A stretch of DNA of 64,000 nt from positions 62,001-126,000 of the forward strand of contig NZXX01000013.1 of NCBI GenBank assembly GCA_002702065.1. Direction: 5' to 3'. The position numbers and the translations under genes were made by a program. Below, one piece after another: positions 28,540 to 38,891 of this stretch; within the stretch, counting starts at the first letter, position 1, and every line of letters begins with the position of its first letter. Origin of the DNA: Anaerolineaceae bacterium. Its GTDB lineage: Bacteria > Chloroflexota > Anaerolineae > Aggregatilineales > Phototrophicaceae. The notes beneath the pieces are model-generated. The model saw only the letters and a list, made by a program, of their open reading frames with translations. It had not been told where the DNA came from and did not search any database.

Positions 28540-29556
28540 ATGATGTCATCTTCTAAACCCTTACTGGAAATTCGTGATGCCACCAAGATTTACGGCACGA
28601 CCGGCCTGTTTGGACGTAAAGGCGGGCCGCAAACGGTGGCGCTGCAAGACTTCAACCTGACGATTAAGGACAAACCCGCCACCATTACGACCATCGCGGG
28701 GGAAAGCGGCAGCGGCAAAACGACGCTTGCCAATACCGTCCTCGGTTTTACTGGCCTGACATCCGGGCAAATTCTGTACAAGGGGCAGGATATCGAAGAC
28801 CTGAACCGGCGCGACAAGCTGGCATACCGGCGCGAGGTACAGGCGATCTTCCAGGACCCCTATGAAGTGTATAACCCCTTCTACCGGGTGCGGCACATTT
28901 TCGATATGGTGATCAGCCGCTTCAAGCTGGCCCGCAACAAAGCCGAAGCCCGCGACATCATCGAAGCCGCGCTGAAAGTGGTCGGCCTGCGAGGTGACGA
29001 AGTGCTGCATAAGTACCCGCACCAGCTTTCCGGCGGCCAGCGCCAGCGCATGATGATCGCCCGCGCCTATCTGCTCAAACCGGGGTTGATCGTGGCCGAT
29101 GAACCGGTATCGATGGTGGATGCGTCGCTGCGGGCGATGATTCTGGACATCATGCTGCGGCTGCGCGACGAGTTCAACATCTCGTTTTTGTACATCACCC
29201 ACGACCTGAGCACCGCGTACCAGATCGGCGATGATATTTATATCCTGTATCAGGGGTCGATCGCGGAGCGCGGCGAAACCACCCATGTGATCGAGAACCC
29301 GAAGCACCCGTATGTGCAGCTTCTGATTGAATCGATCCCGGAACCGGACCCGGATGACAAATGGGACACGCACATTCGCTTTCCGTCAGAAGAAGAGATG
29401 CGCGGTTCGGCGACCAGCGGCTGCCGGTTTTACCCACGCTGCCGCTACCGGATGGACCGCTGCCTGGAAGCGCAGCCACCGCTGTATGCGATCAGTGACG
29501 AGCATGGCGCAGCCTGCTACCTCTATGATGAAGCGGAGATACTTGAACGAACGTAA
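28540..29556 (+). CDS. Oligopeptide ABC transporter ATP-binding protein (DppF/OppF-like)
   Basis: Walker A GESGSGKTT, LSGGQRQR, C-terminal CRFYPRCRYRMDRC. Confidence 0.94.
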   Translation: MMSSSKPLLEIRDATKIYGTTGLFGRKGGPQTVALQDFNLTIKDKPATITTIAGESGSGKTTLANTVLGFTGLTSGQILYKGQDIEDLNRRDKLAYRREVQAIFQDPYEVYNPFYRVRHIFDMVISRFKLARNKAEARDIIEAALKVVGLRGDEVLHKYPHQLSGGQRQRMMIARAYLLKPGLIVADEPVSMVDASLRAMILDIMLRLRDEFNISFLYITHDLSTAYQIGDDIYILYQGSIAERGETTHVIENPKHPYVQLLIESIPEPDPDDKWDTHIRFPSEEEMRGSATSGCRFYPRCRYRMDRCLEAQPPLYAISDEHGAACYLYDEAEILERT

Positions 29557-29592
29557 GTATGCAGTCGTTACAAGAGATGGTACGCTATCGGC

Positions 29593-30543
29593 ATGAACCT
29601 GACGTGGAGATTATGGCGTACCCTGCGCGAACCACCCCTCACTGCGCACGCCGTTTACAAACGTACCGTCACCGGGCAGACCATCCAGCTGCGCTATCAG
29701 ATTCCGCAGCGCTGGCTGGCAATTGCGGCTGCGCCGGTGCTGCTTCTGCTGGTGCTGCAACATGGCGTCCTCAGCCTGTTGATGATGGTATTCATTGTTC
29801 CGGCGCTGGGTGTGCTGGCATTTTTACTGCTGCCGGTGCTGCTGCCGCCTTTTACCGCAGTTATCGGCGGGTTCTGGGCGGCCAGCATCAGCGGCGCGCT
29901 GGTGAAGGAACGAAATGATCATACGTATGACCTGCTGTGCGTGACACCATCCGGCACCCTGGCGGCCAACTGGGCCGTCGCCAGCGGTTGTCTGCACCGG
30001 GGCGACATCTTCGACAGCCTGCGCTCGGCGGTGTATGTCGCGCTGATGATTGGCGGGTTTCTGCTGGGGCTGATGGCGCTGGTCACCGCGTTTATGGCGA
30101 TGCGGGCAACCCCGGCCCAATCACTGGTGGTGGCTGTGCGCACCATCGTCGATCTGATGATGCTGCTGGGCCTGTTCTACCTGCACTACGTCCAGTCGAT
30201 GGTGCTCAGCGCACTGGTGGGCGTGTATGCACCAGCGGTGTTCGAAAACCGCAGCGATACCCCCTGGCTGGCGTTTGCCCTGTTCGAGATCATCCAGTTC
30301 AGTTCGTATATCGGGTTTCTGCTGCTGCACGTGGTGTTCGACCCGCTGCTCAGCACCATCCGGCCCGACCAGTGGCTGGCGTTTGTCACCGTGCCCCTGC
30401 TCTATCTGCTGGCATTTATCGTGCTGCGCGAGGCCATCGTCATGTGGTTGTGGCAGGTCGTCAACAACCGCCTGAACATCACACCCGGCGACGAAGCCGC
30501 GACGATTCAGGTGATGCAACCCGAATTCAGGCAGGGCGTTTGA
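29593..30543 (+). CDS. Hypothetical polytopic membrane protein
   Basis: Several hydrophobic segments; cytoplasmic-like GALVKERNDHTYDLLCVTPSG. Confidence 0.65.
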   Translation: MNLTWRLWRTLREPPLTAHAVYKRTVTGQTIQLRYQIPQRWLAIAAAPVLLLLVLQHGVLSLLMMVFIVPALGVLAFLLLPVLLPPFTAVIGGFWAASISGALVKERNDHTYDLLCVTPSGTLAANWAVASGCLHRGDIFDSLRSAVYVALMIGGFLLGLMALVTAFMAMRATPAQSLVVAVRTIVDLMMLLGLFYLHYVQSMVLSALVGVYAPAVFENRSDTPWLAFALFEIIQFSSYIGFLLLHVVFDPLLSTIRPDQWLAFVTVPLLYLLAFIVLREAIVMWLWQVVNNRLNITPGDEAATIQVMQPEFRQGV

Positions 30544-30814
30544 AGACGCAAAAATAGGTACTGGTCCAGCCGGCCATCCCGCGTCCACTGTCCGTCACCA
30601 GCACATCGGCGTGGTTGCCGACCATTACCGGCTGCATGTGGACCAGCTCCCAGCCCTGATCGCCGAACGCATCCAGCCGGGGGATCATCGATTCCGGCGT
30701 GTTACGCGGCACCCCTTCTTTCCAGTCCCACCCCTCCTGAAGGAAATCCATCACCAGGGCAGACTCCGCCTTGACGAACACGGTCATATACTCCCACTTC
30801 TGACGCTCAGCCAT
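30527..30814 (-). CDS. DUF4177-like small protein
   Basis: WEYMTVFVKAES...LDAFGDQGWELVHMQPV; start at 30814. Confidence 0.6.
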   Translation of the reverse strand: MAERQKWEYMTVFVKAESALVMDFLQEGWDWKEGVPRNTPESMIPRLDAFGDQGWELVHMQPVMVGNHADVLVTDSGRGMAGWTSTYFCVFKRPA

Positions 30815-30936
30815 GTGTTGCCTCCTGCATGAATTCAACATGGTTATGTACGCAGGATAAGCGGCGGAAGTTACAGACCCTTATCAGTTACATCAGGGAG
30901 GGTACAGCGACCCTCCCCTGCCAGCGGCCACCGTGA

Positions 30937-32073
30937 TTACGCGAATCGCCCAACGTTAAAAAGGCGAATGTCGTGGCGGGGGCTGCCTTGCAACAGTAAG
31001 TCGGTCAGAATCTGGCCTATGAGAATGCCGAATTTGAAGCCATGCCCGGAAAAGCCAGCCCCCAGGGCGATGTGCGGGTAAGCAGGGTGGCGGTCGACGA
31101 TGAAATGCTCGTCTGGGGTCATGGTGTAGATACAGGTCTTGGACGAACGCAGCGGGCTGTCGGCCAGCGGGATATGCCGTCGCAGAAAGCTGCGCACATG
31201 ATCGACGTGGGTGGGGTCGACGGTGCGGGACATGGTATCGGGGTCGATGCCGACGTCGCGGGTATTATGCACCGCCGTTTTGAAGCCGCTGCCATCCACG
31301 CTGGGCAAGCCATAATACCAGGGTTCGCCATGCGTGATATACACCGGGCAGCGTTCGGGTTCGAATTGCTCAATCGCCTGAGTCTCGAAGTAAAGCACCT
31401 GCTGGCGCGTCGGGTTCAGCGGCAGGTCCAGATCAAGCTGGCGCAGCAGCGGGCCTGTCCAGCCGCCGGCAGTGATCACCAGCCGGGCCGCGCTGTAGGT
31501 GTCGGTGTTCGTACGCACGCTGACGGAATCCGCCTGTGCTGTCACCTGCTGTACCCGCGCATTGGTCTGGATCACCGCGCCCTGCCGCCGCGCTTCCTGA
31601 ACCAGTGTCGCGACACAGCGGCCCGCAGCCAGATAACCGGCCTCGGCGTGATAGATGGCCATCATATCGTCGTCCAGCCGGAACTGCGGCACCTGCTGCG
31701 CCACTTCTGCCGGGGTCAGCCACTGGTGTTCGATGCCCGTTGCGATCAGCGTTTCGCGGAAAGCCAGCAGCGTCCTGGCGTCCGCCCGGCCAAAGTCCAG
31801 CGCACCCGTGTACTGCATCAGCTTAACGCCGGTGTCGGCTTGCAGCGCTTTCCACATCGGGTAGGCCGCCCGTGCCAGCGCCACATAGGCTGGATAATCG
31901 TAGGCATAGCGAAAAATGCGCGATGCATCGATCGAGCTGCCAAAGCCATGATCCACTTCGTATTGCTCCAGGGCCAGCACCCGTTGACCGGCCCGTGCCA
32001 GATGCCACGCGGCAGCGCTGCCCATCACACCCAACCCCAGTACAATGACGTCGTACGTGTTATTACCTGACAT
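30937..32073 (-). CDS. FAD-dependent oxidoreductase, N-methyl-L-tryptophan oxidase/monomeric sarcosine oxidase-like
   Basis: DVIVLGLGVMGSAAAWHLARAG; C-terminal CIYTMTPDEHFIVDRHP...GAGFSGHGFKFG. Confidence 0.92.
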   Translation of the reverse strand: MSGNNTYDVIVLGLGVMGSAAAWHLARAGQRVLALEQYEVDHGFGSSIDASRIFRYAYDYPAYVALARAAYPMWKALQADTGVKLMQYTGALDFGRADARTLLAFRETLIATGIEHQWLTPAEVAQQVPQFRLDDDMMAIYHAEAGYLAAGRCVATLVQEARRQGAVIQTNARVQQVTAQADSVSVRTNTDTYSAARLVITAGGWTGPLLRQLDLDLPLNPTRQQVLYFETQAIEQFEPERCPVYITHGEPWYYGLPSVDGSGFKTAVHNTRDVGIDPDTMSRTVDPTHVDHVRSFLRRHIPLADSPLRSSKTCIYTMTPDEHFIVDRHPAYPHIALGAGFSGHGFKFGILIGQILTDLLLQGSPRHDIRLFNVGRFA

Positions 32074-32316
32074 GAACTCTTGTATTCCCGTTATGCAAGA
32101 TGACAGATTTCAGTATAAACAGGTTCCCGCTCAAATGCGACGCAGCAGATAGCGTGTGGTCCGGCTGCCCGCCCAAGGGCAAAATTCATTTCGGTCTATA
32201 ATAGAAAAGGCTGCCTACATGGACTGTAGAAGCAGTCGTCCGGCTGCACGGCTAAACGTTACGCAGCAATAAAACCCGTTATGATGAATATTAGGCCTGA
32301 CATTTAAGGAAATCGC

Positions 32317-32775
32317 GTGAAGATCTGCCCAAAGTGCCACTTTAAGAACCGCGAAGGTTTTATGTTCTGCGAAGATTGTGGCGAAAATCTGGTCCAGGTA
32401 CCCAGCATGCAGACCCGGCTGTACGAAAGCATTGCCGAACCACAGGAACCGACCCTCGCATTGCAGGTACTGGGGCAATCGATTCCGTTAAAACTGCGGT
32501 CCCAAACCCTGGTTGGCCGGTCCGACCCGGATCGCCCGCACCAGCCGGATGTCGACCTGACCCACTATGAAGCGTTCGAAAAGGGTGTTTCCAGCCTGCA
32601 TGCCATCATCCAGCACTCGGTGGATGGCGTGCAGATCATCGACATGAGCAGTACCAATGGCACCTATGTGAACGGGCGGCGCATGGTGCCCAACCAGCAT
32701 TATGTGCTGCTGGATGGTGACGAGATCCGGTTTGGCCGTCTGGTCACCCGTATCGTGATCGCTGGTCTTACATAA
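32317..32775 (+). CDS. Zinc-ribbon + FHA domain protein
   Basis: GTG start; CPKCHFKNREGFMFCEDCG; FHA motif VSSLHAIIQ...DMSSTNGTYVNG. Confidence 0.85.
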   Translation: MKICPKCHFKNREGFMFCEDCGENLVQVPSMQTRLYESIAEPQEPTLALQVLGQSIPLKLRSQTLVGRSDPDRPHQPDVDLTHYEAFEKGVSSLHAIIQHSVDGVQIIDMSSTNGTYVNGRRMVPNQHYVLLDGDEIRFGRLVTRIVIAGLT

Positions 32776-32852
32776 GTCCGTTGCGCGCGGCGCGGCATGC
32801 AAAAGCGTGGTACATTCAAGGGCACTGACGGTCAAATGTGAGGTGTTAGCCG

Positions 32853-33338
32853 GTGCGACGGACAATTGTGGTCATCGTGGGCATTGCGGTTGTGGGTTTC
32901 ATCGTGCTGCAAGTGCTGCCGGTTGGCAACTGGATACCGCGTCTGCGTTATCCCGGCAACCCACCGGCGGGGCAGGCGGTGCAGTGGGATTCGGCAGAGA
33001 CGGAGTCCATCGTGCGCCGGGCCTGCTACGACTGCCACAGCCACGAAACCGAATGGCCCTGGTATAGCAGCATCGCCCCTGTTTCCTGGCTGGTGTTTTA
33101 CGACATTAACGGTGGCCGCGCCGAAGTCAATTTCTCCGACATGCAGCCCGACGAAGCGGAAGACCTGGCAGAAGACATTGAGGATGTTATTTCCGATGGC
33201 GAGATGCCCCTGCCCATCTATCTGCTGATGCACAGCGATGCCCGGCTGACCGACGCCGAAAAACAGACGCTGATTGGCGGGGCCGCCCGCACCTTCGGCG
33301 CGACAGATCATGAAGACCGCAGCGACGCAGATGACTGA
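32853..33338 (+). CDS. Heme-binding domain protein (Haem_bd-like), membrane-anchored
   Basis: GTG start; N-terminal TM; CYDCHSHETEWPWYSSIAPVSW. Confidence 0.82.
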   Translation: MRRTIVVIVGIAVVGFIVLQVLPVGNWIPRLRYPGNPPAGQAVQWDSAETESIVRRACYDCHSHETEWPWYSSIAPVSWLVFYDINGGRAEVNFSDMQPDEAEDLAEDIEDVISDGEMPLPIYLLMHSDARLTDAEKQTLIGGAARTFGATDHEDRSDADD

Positions 33339-33457
33339 CGGATAGAGGTCTAGTGCGTTATCTGTCATCGACAGCAGCAACCCCTGCAAGTCCTGATAAC
33401 GACAGCCCTGCCCGCAAACTTGGATGACCGATTCTTACATCAAGGAGCTTCACAGAC

Positions 33458-34450
33458 GTGTTTAAGGGACTTTTTATACTGGGGGCGAATAATTACGAGC
33501 GCATCTATGGCCCTGCCGAACAGCGCGACATTCGGCAGCTGGTCGATATTTATGCGCCGCCACAAACCCCGGATGATGTCAAAGCCAACCCCGCCATCCT
33601 CCAGGACGCCGACGTCATTTTCTCTGGTTGGGGCGGGCCGCGCATGGATGCCGATTTTCTGGCCGCCGCCCCCAACCTGAAGGCCGTGTTTTATGGCGCT
33701 GGTTCGATTCGCGGGCTGGTCACGGATGAATTCTGGGCGCGTGATATTCTGATCACCAGCGCGGCAGCCGCGAACGCCGTTCCCGTCGCGGAATACACGA
33801 TTTCGCAGGTGCTGTTCTGCCTCAAGCATGGCTGGCATCACGCGCTGGAGATCAAGCGCACCGGCCAGCGCCTCAGACTGCCGTCGATGCCCGGTGCTTA
33901 TGGCGCGACGGTGGGGCTGGTGTCGCTGGGGCTGATCGGGCGGCGCGTAGCGGAACTGCTGCGGCTGTTCGATGTCAATATCATCGCCTACGACCCGTTT
34001 GTGCCGGTTGATGCAGCGGCAGAATTAAATGTCCAACTGGTGGGACTGGAAGATGTCTTCCGGCAGGCGGATGTTGTCTCGCTGCATACGCCCTGGCTGC
34101 CGGAAACAGTGGGCATGATCACCGGCGAACACTTTGCGCTGATGAAGCCCAATGCCTCGTTCATCAATACGGCACGGGGCGCGGTCGTGCGCGAAGATGA
34201 GATGATCGCCGTCTTGCAGCAGCGACCCGACCTGTACGCGATTCTCGATGTGACCTACCCGGAACCGCCGGTGGAAGGATCACCCCTGTACAGCCTGCCC
34301 AACGTCGTCCTGACGCCGCATATCGCCGGGTCGCAGGGGCCGGAATGCTACCGGATGGGCCGTTATATGGTGGATGAACTGACGCGCTACCTCAACGAGG
34401 AACCGCTGCACTACGGCATCACCCAGACGCAGTTCGCCCGGATGGCCTGA
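33458..34450 (+). CDS. D-isomer-specific 2-hydroxyacid dehydrogenase
   Basis: Rossmann VGLVSLGLIGRRVAELL; MKPNASFINTARGAVV; NVVLTPHIAGS. Confidence 0.9.
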   Translation: MFKGLFILGANNYERIYGPAEQRDIRQLVDIYAPPQTPDDVKANPAILQDADVIFSGWGGPRMDADFLAAAPNLKAVFYGAGSIRGLVTDEFWARDILITSAAAANAVPVAEYTISQVLFCLKHGWHHALEIKRTGQRLRLPSMPGAYGATVGLVSLGLIGRRVAELLRLFDVNIIAYDPFVPVDAAAELNVQLVGLEDVFRQADVVSLHTPWLPETVGMITGEHFALMKPNASFINTARGAVVREDEMIAVLQQRPDLYAILDVTYPEPPVEGSPLYSLPNVVLTPHIAGSQGPECYRMGRYMVDELTRYLNEEPLHYGITQTQFARMA

Positions 34451-34451
34451 C

Positions 34452-34871
34452 CTATACCGGGCGGGCCGTCGCGCCGACGAGCGTCACCGGCGTCACCTGC
34501 CGCAGCGTGTTCTGAATCTCGGCGACGGCGTCGGTCTGGTTCATCAGTTCGAGAATGGCCTGTTCGCTGGCTTCGGCCTCGACCATCGCTTTATACGTCA
34601 CATTTTCGGCGCGGCTGCCGGGTGCAGCACCGAACTCGCCCTGCACCTCGACCTGTACGCTGCGGACGACGATATTGCGTTTGGCCGCCTCGCGGTAAAT
34701 ATCGTTGCAGTAGCAGGTCGCCAGCGCCAGAAACAGCAGTTCGCCCCCGTTCACGCTGGAACCCGCGCCGCTGGATTTGGGCGGGATCGTAATGCTGCGC
34801 GTGTGGTCATTGGTCGTGACGAACGTCTCATGATGACCGGGGGCATTCTGTACGCGTGCGCTGATCTGCAT
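34452..34871 (-). CDS. OsmC family protein
   Basis: GGELLFLALATCYCNDIYREA; start at 34871. Confidence 0.85.
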   Translation of the reverse strand: MQISARVQNAPGHHETFVTTNDHTRSITIPPKSSGAGSSVNGGELLFLALATCYCNDIYREAAKRNIVVRSVQVEVQGEFGAAPGSRAENVTYKAMVEAEASEQAILELMNQTDAVAEIQNTLRQVTPVTLVGATARPV

Positions 34872-35024
34872 AATTAACGGCCCTTCCCACTGGAGAAAGC
34901 AATAGACTGTGATGCACAGTATACTCGACTTTGCGTTCACCCGACGCGGCAGTACAATCGGCTGCACGGCGAGAAGCAGGATGCAAACACCGGCGAAATA
35001 CAGCGTTTATTCTAAAGGAGCTGG

Positions 35025-35804
35025 ATGATTATGTTGTTTTCAGGATTAGTCTCTATCACCTTCCGCGACCTGAGCGTCGCAGAGGTTATTGAACTGGCGC
35101 GCACCGCCGGGATTCACGGAATCGAGTGGGGCGGCGATGTGCATGTGCCGCCGGGCGATATGCAGCACGCGCGCGATGTCAAACGTCAAACACAGAATGC
35201 CGGGCTGACCGTAAACGCCTATGGCTCTTATTACCGACTGCTGCCCGAAGCAGATGAAGCGCACTCATTCGAGGCGGTGCTGGCAACGGCGGTCGGGCTG
35301 GGTGCGCCGGTGATCCGCGTGTGGGCGGGCAATCAGCCATCATCAGATGCCGACACCGCCGAACGTGAGCGCATTGTTGAGGAAACCCACCGGATCGCCG
35401 ACATGGCCGGCACACAGGGCATCGATATCGCCTTCGAGTACCACAGCAACACGCTGACCGACACGCTGGATTCAGCGCTGGATTTGATGAAAGCGGTCGA
35501 CCACGATCATGTCAGCACGTTCTGGCAGCCGCCGAATGGCCGTCCGCCGGGCGAAAATAAAGCCGGGCTGGATGTGATAGCCAAATGGGTAAGCAACATC
35601 CACTGTTTTCACTGGTGGCCGACCTCGCAGGACCGTCATCCCCTGGCGGATGGTGAGGATAACTGGCGTCAGTACCTGGACTATATCGCGACGCTGCCGG
35701 GCGAACGTTCCGTCTCGATTGAATTTGTCAAAGACGGCAAGCCGGAACAATTCCTGGAGGATGCGGCCACGCTCAAACGCTGGCTGGCGCGGTATCACCC
35801 GTAG
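35025..35804 (+). CDS. Sugar phosphate isomerase/epimerase
   Basis: IELARTAGIHGIEWGGDVHVPPGD; IAFEYHSNTLTDT; SIEFVKDGKPEQF. Confidence 0.85.
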   Translation: MIMLFSGLVSITFRDLSVAEVIELARTAGIHGIEWGGDVHVPPGDMQHARDVKRQTQNAGLTVNAYGSYYRLLPEADEAHSFEAVLATAVGLGAPVIRVWAGNQPSSDADTAERERIVEETHRIADMAGTQGIDIAFEYHSNTLTDTLDSALDLMKAVDHDHVSTFWQPPNGRPPGENKAGLDVIAKWVSNIHCFHWWPTSQDRHPLADGEDNWRQYLDYIATLPGERSVSIEFVKDGKPEQFLEDAATLKRWLARYHP

Positions 35805-35910
35805 CATCGACCAGCCAACAACGTGTAAAATGCGGCTGCGGCTGCGGCTGCGATTGACCAACAATCTTGGCGCACAACCCAGGGTCATCCATCAGAGGGA
35901 GCACGGTACG

Positions 35911-37053
35911 ATGACGTTCAGAATGGGCTTGTTTTTATTCCTGCTGCAACTGACTCTTTATCCCACAATAAATTCATCGGCCCAGATGACCCCGCCCGAC
36001 TACACGGTTGAACGCGTGTACGAAATCCCCTTTGTGACCTCGATGGTATGGGCACCTGATGGGCGGATGTTCTTTACCGAAAAAGGCGGGTTGGTGCATG
36101 TGGCCCAGGCGGATGGCAGCCTGCAAGCCGACCCGGTGGTGCAGCTTGACGCGCGAACGCTCAACGAAGAGGGCCTGCAAAGCATCGTGCTGGACCCGGA
36201 ATTTGCGACCAATCACTATTTTTATGTCTACTACACCGAGGCCGACCCCGCGCCGGACGACCCGCTGAACCCGTTTCGCAATCTGGTCGTGCGTTATACC
36301 GAAGTCGATGGCGTGGCGACCGATCCGGTGACGATGCTGGAATTCCCGGTGGATGATTCTGGTGGGCACAACCACAACGGGGGCCGCCTGCGCTTCGGGC
36401 CGGATGGTTATCTTTATCTGTCTGTTGGCGACCTGAATCACTACAACGTCTATGCCCAGGACCCGCTCCGCATTGAGGGCAAAATCCACCGGTTTGCGGT
36501 GACTGACAGCGGTTTGCAGCCCGCACCGGATAACCCCTTCCCCGACAGCAGCGTCTGGGCTTATGGGCTGCGGAATGCGTTTTCCTTCGTTTTTGACCCG
36601 CTGAGCGACCAGCTATTTTCGACAGAGAACGGGCCGGACTGTGATGACGAGGTCAACCGCATCGAGCGCGGCGGTAATTATGGCTGGGGCATTGTGCCGC
36701 TTCCGGATGGCGATGCCTATGAAGGTTACTGCGAACGTCCCGAACGTCATTTCGGTGCCATAGAGCCGCTGGTGACCTATGCGCCGACCATCGCCCCTAC
36801 CGGCATCATGATCTACGATGGCGCGGCATTCCCGGAATGGTATGGCGATTTGTTCTTCTGCGCCTTCAAACCGTTCGAGATGTACCACGTTGAGCTGGAC
36901 GAAACCCGCATGGACTTTGCCAGCGAAATCGAGGTTCTGTCACCCGGCACCCAGCCCGGTTGTGCCATCGAGGTAGCGCAGGGACCGGACGACCTGATCT
37001 ACTACACCAACACCGTTGGCATCTACCAGATTCGACCGGCACCCAGCCCCTGA
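35911..37053 (+). CDS. PQQ-dependent sugar dehydrogenase-like (Gdh/YliI) secreted beta-propeller
   Basis: GRMFFTEKGGLVHVAQ, GLQSIVLDPEF, GGHNHNGGRLRFGPDGYLYLSVGD. Confidence 0.88.
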   Translation: MTFRMGLFLFLLQLTLYPTINSSAQMTPPDYTVERVYEIPFVTSMVWAPDGRMFFTEKGGLVHVAQADGSLQADPVVQLDARTLNEEGLQSIVLDPEFATNHYFYVYYTEADPAPDDPLNPFRNLVVRYTEVDGVATDPVTMLEFPVDDSGGHNHNGGRLRFGPDGYLYLSVGDLNHYNVYAQDPLRIEGKIHRFAVTDSGLQPAPDNPFPDSSVWAYGLRNAFSFVFDPLSDQLFSTENGPDCDDEVNRIERGGNYGWGIVPLPDGDAYEGYCERPERHFGAIEPLVTYAPTIAPTGIMIYDGAAFPEWYGDLFFCAFKPFEMYHVELDETRMDFASEIEVLSPGTQPGCAIEVAQGPDDLIYYTNTVGIYQIRPAPSP

Positions 37054-37220
37054 TCTTCCACTAACCTCACCACCCTCGCTTTACGAAATTCACAAAAAAT
37101 TCACGTTTTTAGGATTTTGCAAGTCGCTGCCGTTATCCTATTACGGTTGCTAAATTCGGGTTTTATTTCACAAACTGAAATCCAACTATCTTATTGTTAT
37201 GTAGCGGGAGCTGGTAAAAT

Positions 37221-38891
37221 ATGCCTTCTGCCAACCAGGTAAAGTTCGATTCCTCGCTCGGCGCAACTGGCTCGGCACCTGCACCACCCACCACACATCG
37301 TTCCCGCAACCGCCCCACCACTCTCCAAAGAGACGAAAAACTGCAAATCAAGCTGGAACATCTCCAGTTCGTGTTCCTGCTGATGGTTGTCATCGTGGTA
37401 CGCGCCAGCAACCTCAACTACAACACGCTCTTTGTAGACGAAGCCATCTATGCGACGGTCGGGCAGGAAGCACTGGACGGGCAGTTCGTGCAAAACGCCC
37501 GGTCGTGGATGTTCGGCTCTTATCTGTACCCGGTGGCTGCGGCTGTGGCGGACCGTGTGGGCGGGGCAATCGGCCTGCGCCTGTTCAGCGTCGCCCTCAG
37601 TACCGTCGCGACCATCTTCGTCTTTCTGACAGCCCAACGCCTGTTCAACCGGCAGACCGCCCTCTGGACCATGTTCATTTTTGGCCTGTCCGGGGCCAGC
37701 ATCAGTTTGGGCCAGCAGGCGGTTTACGATGCCATGGGCCTGCCATTTCTGGCGATGGCCGTGTATTTCTGCGTTCAGACGGTCTATCACCTGGACGATC
37801 CGACCCGCAGCAAAATATACGCGGTTGCGGCGTCCGTCACGATGTGTGTGTCGATTCTGGCGAAGTATATCGGGCTGGCCTATGTGCCCATGCTGGTGCT
37901 GCTGGTCGGCGTGTTGTATCTGGCACGCGGCGGCAACCTGCGATCTATTTTGCATGAGACACCCTGGCAGTATTTTGTGTGGCCGCTGGTCTTTATTGTG
38001 GGCGGCTATATGGTGATGTTTTATTCGGACCTGCGCGACATCTTCTCCGCCAGCCGTTCGACCCAGTTCGCCTCGCGGGCCAATATTCTGTCGGACATCT
38101 GGCAGGATGCCGGGCCGATCTTCGTGGTCGCCTTCTTCGGCCTGCTGCTGACGTATCAAAGCCCGATCTTCAAAATCGAAGTGCGCAGCCGCCGGACATT
38201 AATCCTGTTTCTGCTTCTGGTACCGGTGGTATTCGCGGGCATCCTCACCCTGCCGATTTACCACTGGGTCATGAGCAATATTCGCGCGCTGCCGAAGCAC
38301 CTGGTTTATGCGCTGGTGTTTGCCGCGCCGCTGGCGGGCTATGTGGCCTACTGGCTGATCGAGCGACTGCGCAACGTGGGCGGCAGATGGGAAACCCATT
38401 TCCGGCTGGCGGGCGTGTTCGCCACGGTGGTCCTGCTCACCCTGTTTATGACGCAGTCGATGGACCGAAACTGGGGTTTCCAGCATGGGTGGCCGCCGAC
38501 CAACGAAGTCGTCGACTTCCTGAGAGAGGCGGGTATCAACGAAGACAGCCGCATTCTCGCGTCCGGGTCACAGATTTATGAGTATTACTTCAACTTCGGG
38601 ATGAAGGATCGTCAGGTGTGGTCCAACACCTGGAGCATGGAATACAAGGCGCTGTTCGGCCTCGATGCCATGCAGACCGCAATCCGCGATTGCGCACTGG
38701 ATTTTATCGTCCTCGATGGTTACTACACGCCGGATGTCAACGCCATCCTGCAACCCGTCATCGCCACCAGTGAATACACGCTGGCGTTCGATACGGTTGA
38801 CCAGATTAGTTCTGGCGACATCATCCACACGCAGGTCTTTGTCCCATCTGATGCCGAAATCTGCACGCAAACTGAAGAGGAAGCAGCATGA
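37221..38891 (+). CDS. Glycosyltransferase family 39-like membrane protein
   Basis: N-terminal NTLFVDEAIYATVGQEAL and ~10 TMs. Confidence 0.8.
   Translation: MPSANQVKFDSSLGATGSAPAPPTTHRSRNRPTTLQRDEKLQIKLEHLQFVFLLMVVIVVRASNLNYNTLFVDEAIYATVGQEALDGQFVQNARSWMFGSYLYPVAAAVADRVGGAIGLRLFSVALSTVATIFVFLTAQRLFNRQTALWTMFIFGLSGASISLGQQAVYDAMGLPFLAMAVYFCVQTVYHLDDPTRSKIYAVAASVTMCVSILAKYIGLAYVPMLVLLVGVLYLARGGNLRSILHETPWQYFVWPLVFIVGGYMVMFYSDLRDIFSASRSTQFASRANILSDIWQDAGPIFVVAFFGLLLTYQSPIFKIEVRSRRTLILFLLLVPVVFAGILTLPIYHWVMSNIRALPKHLVYALVFAAPLAGYVAYWLIERLRNVGGRWETHFRLAGVFATVVLLTLFMTQSMDRNWGFQHGWPPTNEVVDFLREAGINEDSRILASGSQIYEYYFNFGMKDRQVWSNTWSMEYKALFGLDAMQTAIRDCALDFIVLDGYYTPDVNAILQPVIATSEYTLAFDTVDQISSGDIIHTQVFVPSDAEICTQTEEEAA

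Noticed and set aside
30527-30543. 17-bp convergent overlap of the membrane protein and DUF4177-like gene ends
   Set aside because: Ordinary tail-to-tail overlap in a compact genome.
35831-35853. (TGCGGC)n microsatellite-like run
   Set aside because: Only about three to four units, intergenic; too short to support a functional claim.
37197-38159. Minus-strand ORF 37197..38159, Q/H-rich
   Set aside because: Antisense to the GT39 gene with complementary hydrophobic-to-polar composition; shadow artefact.
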